Source: Bacillota bacterium (GTDB taxonomy: Bacteria > Bacillota > Clostridia > Peptostreptococcales > Anaerovoracaceae). Taken from it: a DNA stretch of 59,482 nucleotides. Below, piece after piece: positions 36,928 to 46,536 of the stretch (within the stretch, counting starts at the first letter, position 1; every line of letters starts with the position of its first letter). The stretch lies in NCBI GenBank assembly GCA_017436705.1, contig JAFSCP010000005.1:1-59482 (forward strand), given 5' to 3'. The notes beneath the pieces were generated by a model. That model did not search any database. It was not told where the DNA came from and saw only the letters and a program-made list of their open reading frames with translations. The position numbers and the translations under genes were made by a program.

Positions 36928-37815
36928 ATGGAACTTTTACAGTTAAAATATTTCCTGCTGCTGTCCAAAGTGCAGCATGTGTCGAAAACCGCCGAAATGC
37001 TCAATATCTCCCAGCCCTCCCTCAGTTCAACCATGAAAAAGCTTGAAGAAGAACTGGGAGTACCTCTGTTTACCCGCAAAGGCCGCAGCATCGAGCTTTC
37101 AGAATACGGCCGCGCTTACAGGGACTATATAGAGGAGGCTTTTCTTGCCATTGAAAACGGCCGCAGAACCATCGATGCCATGCGCGGCGAATCTGATAAC
37201 AGGCTTAATCTTGGCGTCCTCAGCCCATATATATGGACCGAAATTTTCAGCGCTTTCCAGACAAAATGCCCGGAAGTACGCCTCAACAGATACTCTGTGG
37301 AAGGTTCACATTTCATCGGCGACCTCCTTGACGGCAAAATCGACCTGTACCTTGGTGCCATCAACGGTATAGAAGACATGGACCAGAGCAAAACAGCCTA
37401 TAAGACTCTCTATGACGACGACATGGTTCTGCTTGTAAACGAAAATCATCCTCTGGCCGGCCGCAAGACCATTGACCTGTGCGAATGCGCCAATGAATCT
37501 TTCATCAATCTGGACGACGAAACCAGCCTGCAGCAGTTCATCAATCAGCTTTTTGAACAGGCCGGCTTCGAGCCTAAGGTTGTGATGGTCTGCGACTATA
37601 CTCTCAGGGACCAGATGGTTTCCGAAAACCACGGTATTATGGTTACAACAAGGCTGTCCGCTATCAAGTGTGAATATAAAAATGTACGCTATATTACCAT
37701 CACCAACCCGCCTGCAAAACGTAAGCTGGGGTTTGTCTGGCGCAAAAACGCAGTTTTCACTCCTGCCATGAAAAATTTTTACGACTGCGGCATAGAATTT
37801 TACGAAAAACTTTAA
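36928..37815 (+). CDS. LysR-family regulator of hydantoinase module I
   Basis: The 295-residue protein has the LysR winged helix at 1-60 (QLKYFLLLSKVQHVSKTAEMLNISQPSLSSTMKKLEEELGVPLF) and a two-lobed effector-binding domain from about residue 90. The start ATG follows AAAGGA. It is divergent from hyuA with 142 bases between, so it most likely controls the hyuA-hyuB-nhaC operon in response to the substrate. It is only moderately similar to the LysR of module II, so the two modules probably answer different inducers. Confidence 0.9.
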   Translation: MELLQLKYFLLLSKVQHVSKTAEMLNISQPSLSSTMKKLEEELGVPLFTRKGRSIELSEYGRAYRDYIEEAFLAIENGRRTIDAMRGESDNRLNLGVLSPYIWTEIFSAFQTKCPEVRLNRYSVEGSHFIGDLLDGKIDLYLGAINGIEDMDQSKTAYKTLYDDDMVLLVNENHPLAGRKTIDLCECANESFINLDDETSLQQFINQLFEQAGFEPKVVMVCDYTLRDQMVSENHGIMVTTRLSAIKCEYKNVRYITITNPPAKRKLGFVWRKNAVFTPAMKNFYDCGIEFYEKL

Positions 37816-37823
37816 TAAAACCC

Positions 37824-37852
37824 TTGCAATTCCAACATTCTTCGTATATAAT
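37824..37852 (+). promoter_or_regulatory. sigma-A promoter of rpsT
   Basis: TTGCAA (37824-37829), 17 bases, then a perfect TATAAT (37847-37852). The leader to the start at 37931 is about 70 bases. Confidence 0.8.
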
Positions 37853-37930
37853 CCAAAGTGCGAATTTATGTCCATCGGTCGCCACCTTTGGACTAGCTAA
37901 AAATATTAAGAATAGTGGGGTAAAAAAATT

Positions 37931-38203
37931 ATGGCAAACATTAAATCCGCAAAGAAAAGAATCCGAGTTATCGACAAGAAGACTGCTAGAAACAGAAGAG
38001 TTAAGAACCATCTTAAGGCTGTTTTAAAGAACTTCGAAGCTGCAATGGCTGAAGGCAATTTAGAAGTTGCTGCTGAAAAGCTCAGATTAGCAGAAAAGAA
38101 GCTTATGCAGGCCGCTGCAAAGAAGACTATTTCCAAGCAGGCTGCTTCCAGAAAAGTTTCCAGATTAACTAAAAGATTCAACGCAGCAAAGGCTGCAAAA
38201 TAA
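37931..38203 (+). CDS. rpsT: 30S ribosomal protein S20
   Basis: The 90-residue, lysine-rich, all-helical protein begins MANIKSAKKRIRVIDKKTARN, the S20 signature, and ends with SRLTKRFNAAKAAK. S20 binds 16S rRNA early in small-subunit assembly. The gene is monocistronic, with its own promoter and terminator. In many Firmicutes rpsT lies divergent from or next to gpr; here gpr is 18 kb away. Confidence 0.97.
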   Translation: MANIKSAKKRIRVIDKKTARNRRVKNHLKAVLKNFEAAMAEGNLEVAAEKLRLAEKKLMQAAAKKTISKQAASRKVSRLTKRFNAAKAAK

Positions 38204-38254
38204 GTCTCACCCGTCCCCACCCGTGCATAAGTTAAATGCACAGCTTTGAGCACG

Positions 38255-38287
38255 AAAACCCCGGATGTGTCTCCCGGGGTTTTTTCT
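38255..38287 (+). terminator. intrinsic terminator of rpsT
   Basis: AACCCCGG (38257-38264) pairs with CCGGGGTT (38274-38281), followed by TTTTTCTT. Confidence 0.88.
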
Positions 38288-38333
38288 TAAAAAAATAAGT
38301 GTAGTATGTCAGACATAAAGAAAGGAATTGACC

Positions 38334-40367
38334 ATGGCTAAGGACAGCATATTCACCAAAATGAGAAAAAAACTCGATAAAGAGTTTGCTGAAGAAATAA
38401 CTGCAAAGGAACAGGCCGAAAAAGAAGCTGCAAGAGCCGAAAAGGAAGCTGCAAAGGCAGCACGCATCGAAGCTGCCAAGGCGAAATATAAAGAAGAAAG
38501 AACCATCACCGTAAGAAAGTTCTTTGAAATTGCCGGCCTTGATCTGCCCGGTCATATCGCAGATATTGCCGATGTTGAAATCTCCGGTTTCACAGCAGAT
38601 CCCAAGCGCCTTGATGAAAAAGCAATTTTCACATACTGGGGAGGTCCGCAGACAAGCAAGTATGACTACGACGCCTTTGCAAAGGCCGCTGAAATGAACT
38701 GCCTGCTCATTCTCACCGACACTCCTTGCGATTACCATCACCATGTGCTTTTCCCTGAAACAGAAAATTACGAAGACAGCTCGGTGCGTAATGCTTACGT
38801 GGCAGTCTCAGAATATATCCGCAATATCCACAAGGCAAAGATCATCACTGTAACAGGTTCCGTAGGCAAGACTTCCACCAAGGAAATGCTTGAAGCAGTT
38901 CTCCGCCAGCACTACAAGAATCCTCTTGTTTCCCGCGGCAACAAGAACTCCATGTTTGCTGTAACCGAAAACATCCAGAACCTGAAGCGTACGACAGCAG
39001 TATACATGCAAGAAGTAGGCGCAGCTTCTCCCGGTGTTGTCCGTATTTCAGCTGAGCAGCTTGCCTGCGATATTGCAGTCTATACCAACATCGGTCTTTC
39101 ACATATTGAAAATTACGGTTCCGTGGAAGAAATCGCTGCTGACAAGCTTTCCCTTTCCACTTACGGACGTCCTGACGGCGTTGCCATCATCAACATGGAT
39201 GATCCTGTTCTCATGGGCCATAAATTCACCCAGAAAACAATCACATACAGCCTTGATAACGACAAAGCTGACTACTATATCGAAAACATGAAAAAAAGCG
39301 GCGAGGGCTACGATTTTACCATCGTCGATAACCTTTCCAGACCCGCAAAGAAGATTCCTGCCCGCGTAAACGTACTCGGTGAGCACAATGTGCTCCACGC
39401 AGCTGCTGCCATGGCCATGGGCCGCTGTCTCGGTCTTACAGACGAAGAAATCACTGCAGGTATTGCAGCTTACAGCCCTTCCGGTATGAGACAGAATCTC
39501 GTCAGCATGGGTGGCTATCAGATCTATGTTGACTGCTATAACGCTTCCCTTTCTTCAATTGATACTTCTCTGGACACCATGAACGAAATGTCTCTTCCGG
39601 GCGAAGGCGGCAGAAGAATTGCAGTTCTGGGCGACGTTCTGGAACTGGGCGATATTGCAGAAGAAACCCACAGAGAAATCGGCCGCGTTATCGCAAAGCA
39701 TAAACCTGATCTGGTGCTGGCATACGGCAGCGATATGAAATTCGCCGTTGAAGAAGCAGCAGCGCAGGGAATTGATGCCCGTCACTTTGAAACAAAAGAT
39801 GAACTGCAGCAGGTGCTGAAGAGTACTGTTACAAAATCCGACATTACCCTCTTCAAGGCCTCCCACGGCATGAATATGGGTTCCTGCATGGACGCAGTTT
39901 TCGGCACCGACATAAACGAAAAGTCCATCATCGGCCAGAAAAAATACCGTCTTGAAACCATGGGAGACTTTGAGTTTTATATCTTCGAAAACAGCGCTTC
40001 CGTGAGAAAGTATCTGGGCGAAGGCCCTTCCTGTGAAATCCCTGCATATATCGAAGCAGTACCTTTTGGCAGCGAAACAGGAGAAACCCGCAGACTGGCT
40101 GTAGAAAAAACCGGCAGAACTGCTTTCCGTGACATGCCACATATAAAGGAAGTTATTCTTCCTGAAACGCTTGTGTGCATCAGGGGCGGCTCATTCAAAG
40201 GCTCCGGTCTTACAAACCTCAAAGCTCCGGCAGGCCTTCTTCACATCAGCGGCGAAGCTTTTGCCCAGTGCCCTGATCTGGAGGCAGTTGAACTTCCTGC
40301 TGGTATTCTGGAAGTTGCAGAAAACGCTTTTGAAGGCAGCGAAAAGGCAAAAATCACATACAGATAA
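38334..40367 (+). CDS. MurF-like Mur ligase fused to BspA-type leucine-rich repeats
   Basis: The gene encodes 677 residues from the ATG at 38334, after AAAGGA. Residues 1-56 are a highly charged Glu/Lys/Ala coiled coil. Residues about 57-540 are a Mur-ligase-like enzyme: a MurF-type N-terminal domain, the ATP loop VTGSVGKTSTKEML (about 173-186), NIGLSHIENYGS with the following AADKLS lysine, GEHNVLHAAAAMAMG, and SFNASLSS-like CYNASLSSIDTSL. Residues about 585-677 hold two to three BspA/LRR_5 repeats (FRDMPHIKEVILPETLVCI, FAQCPDLEAVELPAGILEV). MurF normally has about 450 residues and neither extension. It may add D-Ala-D-Ala to the murein precursor or be a specialised ligase. Confidence 0.88.
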   Translation: MAKDSIFTKMRKKLDKEFAEEITAKEQAEKEAARAEKEAAKAARIEAAKAKYKEERTITVRKFFEIAGLDLPGHIADIADVEISGFTADPKRLDEKAIFTYWGGPQTSKYDYDAFAKAAEMNCLLILTDTPCDYHHHVLFPETENYEDSSVRNAYVAVSEYIRNIHKAKIITVTGSVGKTSTKEMLEAVLRQHYKNPLVSRGNKNSMFAVTENIQNLKRTTAVYMQEVGAASPGVVRISAEQLACDIAVYTNIGLSHIENYGSVEEIAADKLSLSTYGRPDGVAIINMDDPVLMGHKFTQKTITYSLDNDKADYYIENMKKSGEGYDFTIVDNLSRPAKKIPARVNVLGEHNVLHAAAAMAMGRCLGLTDEEITAGIAAYSPSGMRQNLVSMGGYQIYVDCYNASLSSIDTSLDTMNEMSLPGEGGRRIAVLGDVLELGDIAEETHREIGRVIAKHKPDLVLAYGSDMKFAVEEAAAQGIDARHFETKDELQQVLKSTVTKSDITLFKASHGMNMGSCMDAVFGTDINEKSIIGQKKYRLETMGDFEFYIFENSASVRKYLGEGPSCEIPAYIEAVPFGSETGETRRLAVEKTGRTAFRDMPHIKEVILPETLVCIRGGSFKGSGLTNLKAPAGLLHISGEAFAQCPDLEAVELPAGILEVAENAFEGSEKAKITYR

Positions 40368-40376
40368 TTTCATCGG

Positions 40377-40416
40377 AAAAGCGATGGGCATGTGCTCATC
40401 GCTTTTATTTTTCTTA
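40377..40416 (+). terminator. terminator between Mur-ligase gene and malic enzyme gene
   Basis: AAAAGCGATG (40377-40386) pairs with CATCGCTTTT (40397-40406), then ATTTTTC. It lies between convergent genes and has an A run on the other side, so it may work both ways. Confidence 0.85.
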
Positions 40417-40421
40417 CTATA

Positions 40422-41594
40422 TTATATTCTTGCCACGCCTGTTTCCTTCGCTGTTCTGATTACAGCTTCAGCCACCGCCGGTGCAACCCGCTTGTCCAGA
40501 GCTCCGATGATGATATTTTCTTCATTGAGTTCATCGTCCGGGATGAGAGCTGCCAGTGCATAGGACGCAGCAACTTTCATTTCCTCATTGATGCAGGATG
40601 CCCTGCAGTCCAGCGCTCCGCGGAAAATTCCCGGAAATGCAAGCACGTTGTTTATCTGGTTCGGAAAGTCTGATCGGCCTGTGCCCACAACCTTTGCACC
40701 TGCCGCTTTCGCCAGGTCAGGCATGATTTCAGGAACAGGGTTTGCCATAGGGAACATGATTGAATCTGCTGCCATGGAAGCAACCATTTCAGGAGTTACG
40801 ATACCCGGCGCAGAAACTCCGATGAATACATCTGCACCTGCCATTGCATCTGCCAGCGTTCCTTTTTTATGTTCAAGGTTGGTCACCTTTGCAACTTCTT
40901 CCTGGGCAGGATTGTTGTTTTCATCACCCTGGCATATGATTCCGTGACGGTCGCAGAAAGTCAGATGTTTCACGCCCATATTAAGAAGGTGCCTGCCGAT
41001 TGCGATGCCTGCAGAACCTGCACCATTGATGACTACCTTAACCTGTCCCATTTCCTTTTTAACGACCTTCAGTGCATTTATGAGAGCCGAAGCAACTACA
41101 ATTGCTGTGCCGTGCTGGTCATCGTGGAAAACCGGTATATCACAGATTTCCTTGAGTCTGTTTTCTATTTCAAAGCAGCGCGGCGCTGAAATATCTTCAA
41201 GATTGATGCCGCCGAAGCTTCCGGAAAGCAGATATACAGTACGGACGATTTCATCCACATCCTTGGACTTTATGCAGAGCGGAAACGCATCCACATCAGC
41301 AAAGGTCTTGAAAAGTGCACACTTTCCTTCCATTACAGGCATGCCTGCTTCAGGACCTATATCACCCAGTCCCAGAACCGCAGTACCGTCAGTCACTACT
41401 GCAACCAGATTGGAGCGGCGCGTCAGCTCGTATGATTTGTTCACATCTTTATTTATTTCAAGACAAGGCTGGGCAACACCCGGCGTATATGCCAGAGAAA
41501 GATCTTCTCTGCTGCTTACATGCGCACGTGAAACAACTTCGATTTTACCTTTCCATTCGTAATGTTTCTTCAGTGATTCCTGTCTGATATCCAT
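40422..41594 (-). CDS. NAD(P)-dependent malic enzyme
   Basis: This 390-residue enzyme decarboxylates malate oxidatively to pyruvate. It is the short bacterial type without a phosphotransacetylase domain. Motifs: LSLAYTPGVAQPC near residue 34, VTDGTAVLGLGDIGPEAG (metal and substrate site), VFHDDQHGTAIVVASAL, the dinucleotide loop VINGAGSAGIAIGRHLL, and FPMANPVPEI followed by GTGRSDFPNQINN. It has a consensus sigma-A promoter. A dicarboxylate-type transporter is encoded at 55153, though not linked to it. Confidence 0.94.
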   Translation of the reverse strand: MDIRQESLKKHYEWKGKIEVVSRAHVSSREDLSLAYTPGVAQPCLEINKDVNKSYELTRRSNLVAVVTDGTAVLGLGDIGPEAGMPVMEGKCALFKTFADVDAFPLCIKSKDVDEIVRTVYLLSGSFGGINLEDISAPRCFEIENRLKEICDIPVFHDDQHGTAIVVASALINALKVVKKEMGQVKVVINGAGSAGIAIGRHLLNMGVKHLTFCDRHGIICQGDENNNPAQEEVAKVTNLEHKKGTLADAMAGADVFIGVSAPGIVTPEMVASMAADSIMFPMANPVPEIMPDLAKAAGAKVVGTGRSDFPNQINNVLAFPGIFRGALDCRASCINEEMKVAASYALAALIPDDELNEENIIIGALDKRVAPAVAEAVIRTAKETGVARI

Positions 41595-41628
41595 CTTAAA
41601 TCCTCCTGATTCAAAGTATTATACTGTA

Positions 41629-41657
41629 ATTATACCCCCTGAATAAATATGTGTCAA
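41629..41657 (-). promoter_or_regulatory. consensus sigma-A promoter of the malic enzyme gene
   Basis: On the minus strand a perfect TTGACA (41652-41657), 17 bases and a perfect TATAAT (41629-41634). It is divergent from the MerR-type promoter at 41677. Confidence 0.88.
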
Positions 41658-41676
41658 AAAATTTCCAAAAAACCTC

Positions 41677-41707
41677 TTGACTATACGGTTACTGTATACT
41701 TTAAACT
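41677..41707 (+). promoter_or_regulatory. MerR-type promoter of the GPH transporter with operator in a 19-bp spacer
   Basis: TTGACT (41677-41682) and TAAACT (41702-41707) are 19 bases apart. That overlong spacer is typical of MerR-activated promoters. It contains the dyad CTATACGGTTACTGTATAC (41681-41699), which matches 16 of 19 positions of the dyad at 9547-9565 when that one is reversed. Activation by the MerR-family protein at 9823-10650 is predicted. Confidence 0.7.
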
Positions 41708-41754
41708 ATAAATACAGACATATCAGTACAGACAATAAAAGGAGAGTTAAATAA

Positions 41755-43185
41755 ATGAAACTCAGTCTAAAAACCAAATTATCTTATGGTTCAGCCGCAA
41801 TCTGTGACAACGCCATGTATACTCTGACCGGCACGTACCTGCTGCTTTATCTGACCACAGTTGCAGGTGTAAGCCCGGCCATTGCAGGAACAATATCTGC
41901 CATAGGCTCTGTGTGGGAAGCGCTGTGCGCACCAATTGTAGGTTACAAATCAGACCATATGAAGTCCCGTTTCGGACGACGGAAACCCTTCCTGCTGATG
42001 GCATCTTTCCCGGCAGCAATTATTACAAGCCTGCTGTTTACTACCTTTGATGCTTCACCGGCCTTTAAAACAGCCTACTATATTATAATGGTAATACTTT
42101 TCTGGACCTGCTTTTCCAGCGAATTCGTGCCTTATATGGCATGGGGTTCAGACCTTACCGAGGACTATAACGAACGGACTGTGCTCCGCTCTTTTTCCTA
42201 CGTTTTCAATCAGGTAGGTATGGGAATCGGCATGGTGATGCCTACCATCATCGTGGATTACTGCATGGGACTTGGCAAAACACTGCAGCAGTCCTGGCAG
42301 CTTGTAGGTATCTTCGTTGGTGTCTGCTGCTGCTGCGCCCTTCTCATCGGCGCATGGAATGTAAAGGACACTGATGTGAAGGACTTTGTGAAGCCTGCCG
42401 AAAAAGAACCGTTTCTGGATTTTGGCATAATCAAAGGTATCTTCCGCCAGTATTTTGATATTCTGAAGCTGCGGCCTATCCAGTACATCATAGGAGCCAG
42501 CCTCATGTACCTGGTAGCCAATGTAATATTCGGCTCAGACAGAGTTTTCTTCATGACATACAATCTCGGACTGCCGGAATCAACCATTTCACTCATGCTT
42601 CTGGTGATAACAGTCAATGGAATCCTCATGGTACCTTTTATCACAAAGCTTGCCGCAAAATTCGACAAAAAGACTGTTTTCATGTGCGGTATCGGCGGCG
42701 CAGGCCTATTGATGATTTTAATGCGCATTCTGGGTATCAGCAATATTCCGTCACTTCTGGCAACTGTAATCTTCTATGGTATTGCCAACGCCTGCTACTG
42801 GCAGCTGATGCCGTCCATGCTTTACGATGTATGCGCTGCAGAAGAACTCGTTTCCGGAGAAAATCGCTCCGGTGCAGTTATTTCCCTTCAGGCCCTTTCA
42901 GAGTCCCTTTCAATTGCAGCCAGTGCACAGATGCTTGGTATCATTCTGGAACTGGCCGGATTTGACGGAAACGCTGCGCAGCAGATACCTCTGGCACTGG
43001 AATGGATTGCAAACTGTTTCACTGTAGTTCCCGGCATATTTATGATTCTTGCGGCGCTTTTAATTTATAAGTATCCGATAAACAAGCATAATTTTGGACG
43101 CGTCATGGATGCTCTGGACAGAAAAAATGCCGGTATGGATGTAGACCTGACACAGTTCAATGATATTTTTATGACCCATAAATAA
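41755..43185 (+). CDS. GPH-family (MFS_2) cation symporter
   Basis: The 476-residue protein has about 12 membrane helices. GPH-type features are LSYGSAAICDNAMYTLTGTYLLLYLT at the start, the loop GYKSDHMKSRFGRRKPFLL between helices 2 and 3, and YMAWGSDLTEDYNERT. Members carry glycosides, pentosides or hexuronides with Na+ or H+, though some carry other solutes. A MerR-type operator in the promoter spacer suggests induction by a small molecule sensed by the regulator at 9823, which is unusual for a sugar symporter. It is monocistronic, with a strong AAAGGAG site and a terminator. Confidence 0.87.
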   Translation: MKLSLKTKLSYGSAAICDNAMYTLTGTYLLLYLTTVAGVSPAIAGTISAIGSVWEALCAPIVGYKSDHMKSRFGRRKPFLLMASFPAAIITSLLFTTFDASPAFKTAYYIIMVILFWTCFSSEFVPYMAWGSDLTEDYNERTVLRSFSYVFNQVGMGIGMVMPTIIVDYCMGLGKTLQQSWQLVGIFVGVCCCCALLIGAWNVKDTDVKDFVKPAEKEPFLDFGIIKGIFRQYFDILKLRPIQYIIGASLMYLVANVIFGSDRVFFMTYNLGLPESTISLMLLVITVNGILMVPFITKLAAKFDKKTVFMCGIGGAGLLMILMRILGISNIPSLLATVIFYGIANACYWQLMPSMLYDVCAAEELVSGENRSGAVISLQALSESLSIAASAQMLGIILELAGFDGNAAQQIPLALEWIANCFTVVPGIFMILAALLIYKYPINKHNFGRVMDALDRKNAGMDVDLTQFNDIFMTHK

Positions 43186-43196
43186 GTTCATATAAA

Positions 43197-43250
43197 AAAA
43201 TGCCGGTTGCTCCTGACACTCGCAGGAAACCGGCATTATGATTTTTTTGC
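43197..43250 (+). terminator. bidirectional terminator between GPH gene and dnaJ
   Basis: TGCCGGTT (43201-43208) pairs with AACCGGCA (43228-43235), with an A run before and a T run after, between convergent genes. Confidence 0.82.
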
Positions 43251-43262
43251 ATGTATTTATAT

Positions 43263-44405
43263 TTAGCTGAACAGTTCTCTGATTTTTTCAGCGAATCCGC
43301 TCTTCTTCTGGTAACATTCTTCAGTTACAGCTTCTGCCATATGCTGAATTGCTTTTTTCTGCTTACCGTTGAGCTTGGTAGGCACTTCAAGGTTCACCTT
43401 CACATAAAGGTCGCCCTTTGCTTCTCTCTTGAGATGTTTAATACCCTTGTCTCTCAGACGGAAAGTAGTTCCCGGCTGAGTTCCCGCAGGAACCTTGTAG
43501 GAAACCTTGCCTTCAAGAGTAGGCACCACGATTTCTGCACCGAGAGCAGCCTGGTCGAAGCTGATAGGGATTTCAAGGTACAGGTCTGCTCCATTACGTT
43601 TGAACATCTTGTGCGGTTTAACGTTAAGGACGATATAAAGGTCACCCGCAGGGCCTCCGTTGATGCCCGGTTCGCCCTGTCCTCTGATAGGGATTACGCT
43701 TTCGTTGTCAACGCCGGCAGGAATGTCCACAGAAATTGTAACATTCTTGCGCACCTTGCCTTCGCCTCTGCAGTCAGGACATGGTTCTTCGATAATCTTG
43801 CCGCTGCCGCCGCACTGGTCACAAGTTGTAACGCTCTGGAACTGGCCGAAAGGAGTTCTCTGCATAGTTGCAACCTGACCTGTACCGTTACATCTAGGAC
43901 AAGTCTTCTTGGAAGTACCAGGCTTGGTGCCTTCCCCGTTGCAGGTGCTGCAGGCAACGTATTTGCTGATTTCGATGGTCTTTTTAGCCCCGAATGCAGC
44001 CTCTTCAAATGTAATTGTAATAGCCTTCTGAAGGTCTCTGCCCTTGCGTGGCTGATTTGCCCTTCTCTGGCCACCTCCACCGAAGCCGCCGCCGAAAGCA
44101 CCACCGAACATATCAAATATATCCTCAAAACCGCCGAAGCCGCCGAAACCACCTGCGCCGCCAAAGCCCGCATTAGGATCCACGCCTGCGTGGCCGAATC
44201 TGTCGTACTTGCTCTTTTTGTCAGCATCAGAAAGAACGCTGTAAGCTTCGTTCACTTCCTTGAACTTTTCTTCAGCTTCTTTATCTCCCGGATTCTTGTC
44301 GGGATGATACTTCATGGCCATCTTTCTGAAAGCCTTTTTTATTTCATCGTCGCTTGCGCCCTTCTGCAGCCCAAGGACTTCATAATAATCACGTTTTTCT
44401 GCCAT
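43263..44405 (-). CDS. dnaJ: chaperone DnaJ
   Basis: The 380-residue DnaJ is complete. The J domain occupies 1-70 with the HPD motif in [10 protein letters not shown] Gly/Phe-rich linker follows at about 72-110. Four CxxCxGxG zinc-finger repeats ([32 protein letters not shown]) span about 145-210, followed by the C-terminal substrate-binding domains. It stimulates DnaK ATPase. It is the last gene of the hrcA-grpE-dnaK-dnaJ operon; prmA, which usually follows, is elsewhere (8482). Confidence 0.98.
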   Translation of the reverse strand: MAEKRDYYEVLGLQKGASDDEIKKAFRKMAMKYHPDKNPGDKEAEEKFKEVNEAYSVLSDADKKSKYDRFGHAGVDPNAGFGGAGGFGGFGGFEDIFDMFGGAFGGGFGGGGQRRANQPRKGRDLQKAITITFEEAAFGAKKTIEISKYVACSTCNGEGTKPGTSKKTCPRCNGTGQVATMQRTPFGQFQSVTTCDQCGGSGKIIEEPCPDCRGEGKVRKNVTISVDIPAGVDNESVIPIRGQGEPGINGGPAGDLYIVLNVKPHKMFKRNGADLYLEIPISFDQAALGAEIVVPTLEGKVSYKVPAGTQPGTTFRLRDKGIKHLKREAKGDLYVKVNLEVPTKLNGKQKKAIQHMAEAVTEECYQKKSGFAEKIRELFS

Positions 44406-44485
44406 GATATAACCTCTTATTTATACACATGAAATTCCGGACGCCCATAAGGCGCCGGAATCTCGTTCTTCTTATTATAATACAT

Positions 44486-44608
44486 GTGCGCCGGAAAAAT
44501 CGTTCACGGCTAGGCGGACAAGATGCACGGAGCGGAGCGTACATGAGAGTACGTGAGCACCGCTGCATCGCAGGCCAACAACGCCGTGGGTGATTTTAAC
44601 AAGCACTA
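44486..44608 (+). repeat. 123-bp structured repeat, copy 1 (dnaK-dnaJ gap)
   Basis: This copy matches the one at 46537-46659 at about 108 of 123 positions, in the same orientation and with the same length. An outer stem (44496-44510 with 44584-44598 region) and an inner stem (GATGCA/TGCATC) enclose a CGTAC/GTACG hairpin. On the plus strand the imperfect positions are G-U pairs; on the minus strand they would be A-C mismatches. Its right end supplies the last three bases of the dnaK stop codon (TAG on the minus strand). Confidence 0.8.
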
Positions 44609-46492
44609 CTTTTCGTCATCAACTACAGTGTAATCAGCATCCACTACATTGTCATTTGCCGGACCAGCCTGCTGTGCGCCTGCGCCAGGGTTGAAGCCTG
44701 CGCCGCCCATGTTAGGGTCAAAACCTGCACCTGCACCAGCAGCGCCCTGTGCAGCCTGAGCCTGTTCGTAAAGCTTAGTTGAGATGATGTGGAACTTTTC
44801 TGTTAAAGCTTCAGTCTTTTCCTTGATCTGGTCAACTGTACCGTTGTTGAGAACAGCCTGGAGCTGATCCTTAGCGTCAGTGATTTCAGTCTTTTCAGCG
44901 TCTGTAATCTTGCCGTCAAGTTCCTTGAGGGACTTGTCAGTTTCGTAGATTAAAGATTCTGCTCTGTTTCTGATTTCAACTTCTTCTTTTCTCTTCTTGT
45001 CTTCTTCCGCATATGCTTCAGCTTCTTTTACCTTTCTGTTGATTTCTTCTTCGGAAAGGTTTGTGGAAGAAGTAATAGTGATTCTCTGTTCCTTACCAGT
45101 ACCCATGTCCTTAGCGGATACGTTTACGATACCGTTAGCGTCGATATCGAATGTAACTTCAATCTGAGGAATTCCACGAGGAGCCGGAGCGATGCCTGTA
45201 AGCTGGAATCTGCCGAGAGTAGTGTTACCTGCTGCCATTTCTCTTTCACCCTGCATTACGTGGATGTCTACTGCTGTCTGGTTGTCAGCTGCAGTGGAGA
45301 AAATTTGGCTCTTCTTTGTAGGAATTGTTGTATTTCTTTCGATGAGTCTTGTTGCAACGCCGCCGAGAGTTTCGATGGAAAGTGAAAGTGGTGTTACGTC
45401 GAGAAGAAGTACGTCGTGAACTTCACCTGTCAGTACGCCGGCCTGGATTGCAGCACCTACTGCTACACATTCGTCAGGGTTGATGCCCTTGAATGGTTCC
45501 TTGCCTGTTACTCTCTTAACTGCTTCCTGAACTGCAGGGATTCTTGTGGAACCACCTACTAAGATAACCTTTGCAATGTCAGCTGTAGTAACGCCTGCGT
45601 CTCTCATAGCCTTGTTCATAGGTTCGATAGTTCTCTGTACAAGGTGTTCAGTGAGCTGATCGAACTTAGCTCTTGTGATGTCTTCGTTCATGTGGAGAGG
45701 ACCATCTGCTGTTACAGTGATGAATGGAAGGTTGATGTTTGCAGTCTGGGAACCGGAAAGTTCTTTCTTAGCCTTTTCTGCAGCTTCCTTCAGTCTCTGG
45801 AGTGCCATCTTGTCAGCTCTCAGGTCAACACCGTGTTCTCTTGCAAAGTTGTCTGCAAGGTAGTTTAATAATACTTCGTCGAAGTCGTCGCCGCCCAGAC
45901 GAGTATCACCGTTTGTAGCAAGTACTTCGAATACGCCGTCACCAAGTTCAAGGATGGATACGTCGAATGTACCGCCGCCAAGGTCGTATACTAAAATCTT
46001 GTGGGAACCTTCTTCTTTGTCAAGGCCGTATGCAAGGGATGCAGCTGTAGGTTCGTTGATGATTCTCTTAACTTCAAGACCTGCGATTCTGCCTGCGTCC
46101 TTGGTTGCCTGCTTCTGAGCATCGGAGAAGTATGCAGGAACAGTGATTACTGCTTCTGTTACCTTTTCGCCAAGGTAAGCTTCAGCGTCGTTCTTCAGCT
46201 TAGTAAGGATCATTGCGGAAATGTCCTGTGGAGTGTATTCCTTACCGTCGATTGCTACTTTATAGTCTTCACCCATATGTCTCTTGATGGATGCGATAGT
46301 TCTGTCAGGGTTAGTAACTGCCTGTCTCTTTGCAGTTTCACCTACTAATCTTTCACCGTCTTTTTTGAAACCAACTACGGATGGAGTTGTTCTGGAACCC
46401 TCTGCGTTAGCGATAACTACAGGTTCGCCGCCTTCTAATACTGCTACACATGAGTTTGTAGTACCTAAGTCAATACCGATTACTTTTGCCAT
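44606..46492 (-). CDS. dnaK: chaperone DnaK (Hsp70)
   Basis: The 628-residue Hsp70 starts [22 protein letters not shown]. It has the ATPase motifs [32 protein letters not shown] and [14 protein letters not shown], the linker [18 protein letters not shown], the peptide-binding domain, and a Gly/Ala-rich tail ending [13 protein letters not shown]. It is the central folding chaperone. The 123-bp repeats lie on both sides of the gene, so recombination between them would delete dnaK. Confidence 0.99.
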   Translation of the reverse strand: MAKVIGIDLGTTNSCVAVLEGGEPVVIANAEGSRTTPSVVGFKKDGERLVGETAKRQAVTNPDRTIASIKRHMGEDYKVAIDGKEYTPQDISAMILTKLKNDAEAYLGEKVTEAVITVPAYFSDAQKQATKDAGRIAGLEVKRIINEPTAASLAYGLDKEEGSHKILVYDLGGGTFDVSILELGDGVFEVLATNGDTRLGGDDFDEVLLNYLADNFAREHGVDLRADKMALQRLKEAAEKAKKELSGSQTANINLPFITVTADGPLHMNEDITRAKFDQLTEHLVQRTIEPMNKAMRDAGVTTADIAKVILVGGSTRIPAVQEAVKRVTGKEPFKGINPDECVAVGAAIQAGVLTGEVHDVLLLDVTPLSLSIETLGGVATRLIERNTTIPTKKSQIFSTAADNQTAVDIHVMQGEREMAAGNTTLGRFQLTGIAPAPRGIPQIEVTFDIDANGIVNVSAKDMGTGKEQRITITSSTNLSEEEINRKVKEAEAYAEEDKKRKEEVEIRNRAESLIYETDKSLKELDGKITDAEKTEITDAKDQLQAVLNNGTVDQIKEKTEALTEKFHIISTKLYEQAQAAQGAAGAGAGFDPNMGGAGFNPGAGAQQAGPANDNVVDADYTVVDDEK

Positions 46493-46536
46493 TTTTATTT
46501 CCTCCTGGATAAATCAATTCTTTTACAATTTGGTTG

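Noticed and set aside
43251-44432. 393-codon plus-strand reading frame opposite dnaJ
   Set aside because: It is an antisense shadow of a complete, highly conserved dnaJ, with no ribosome binding site and a cysteine/serine-rich composition typical of reversed codons.
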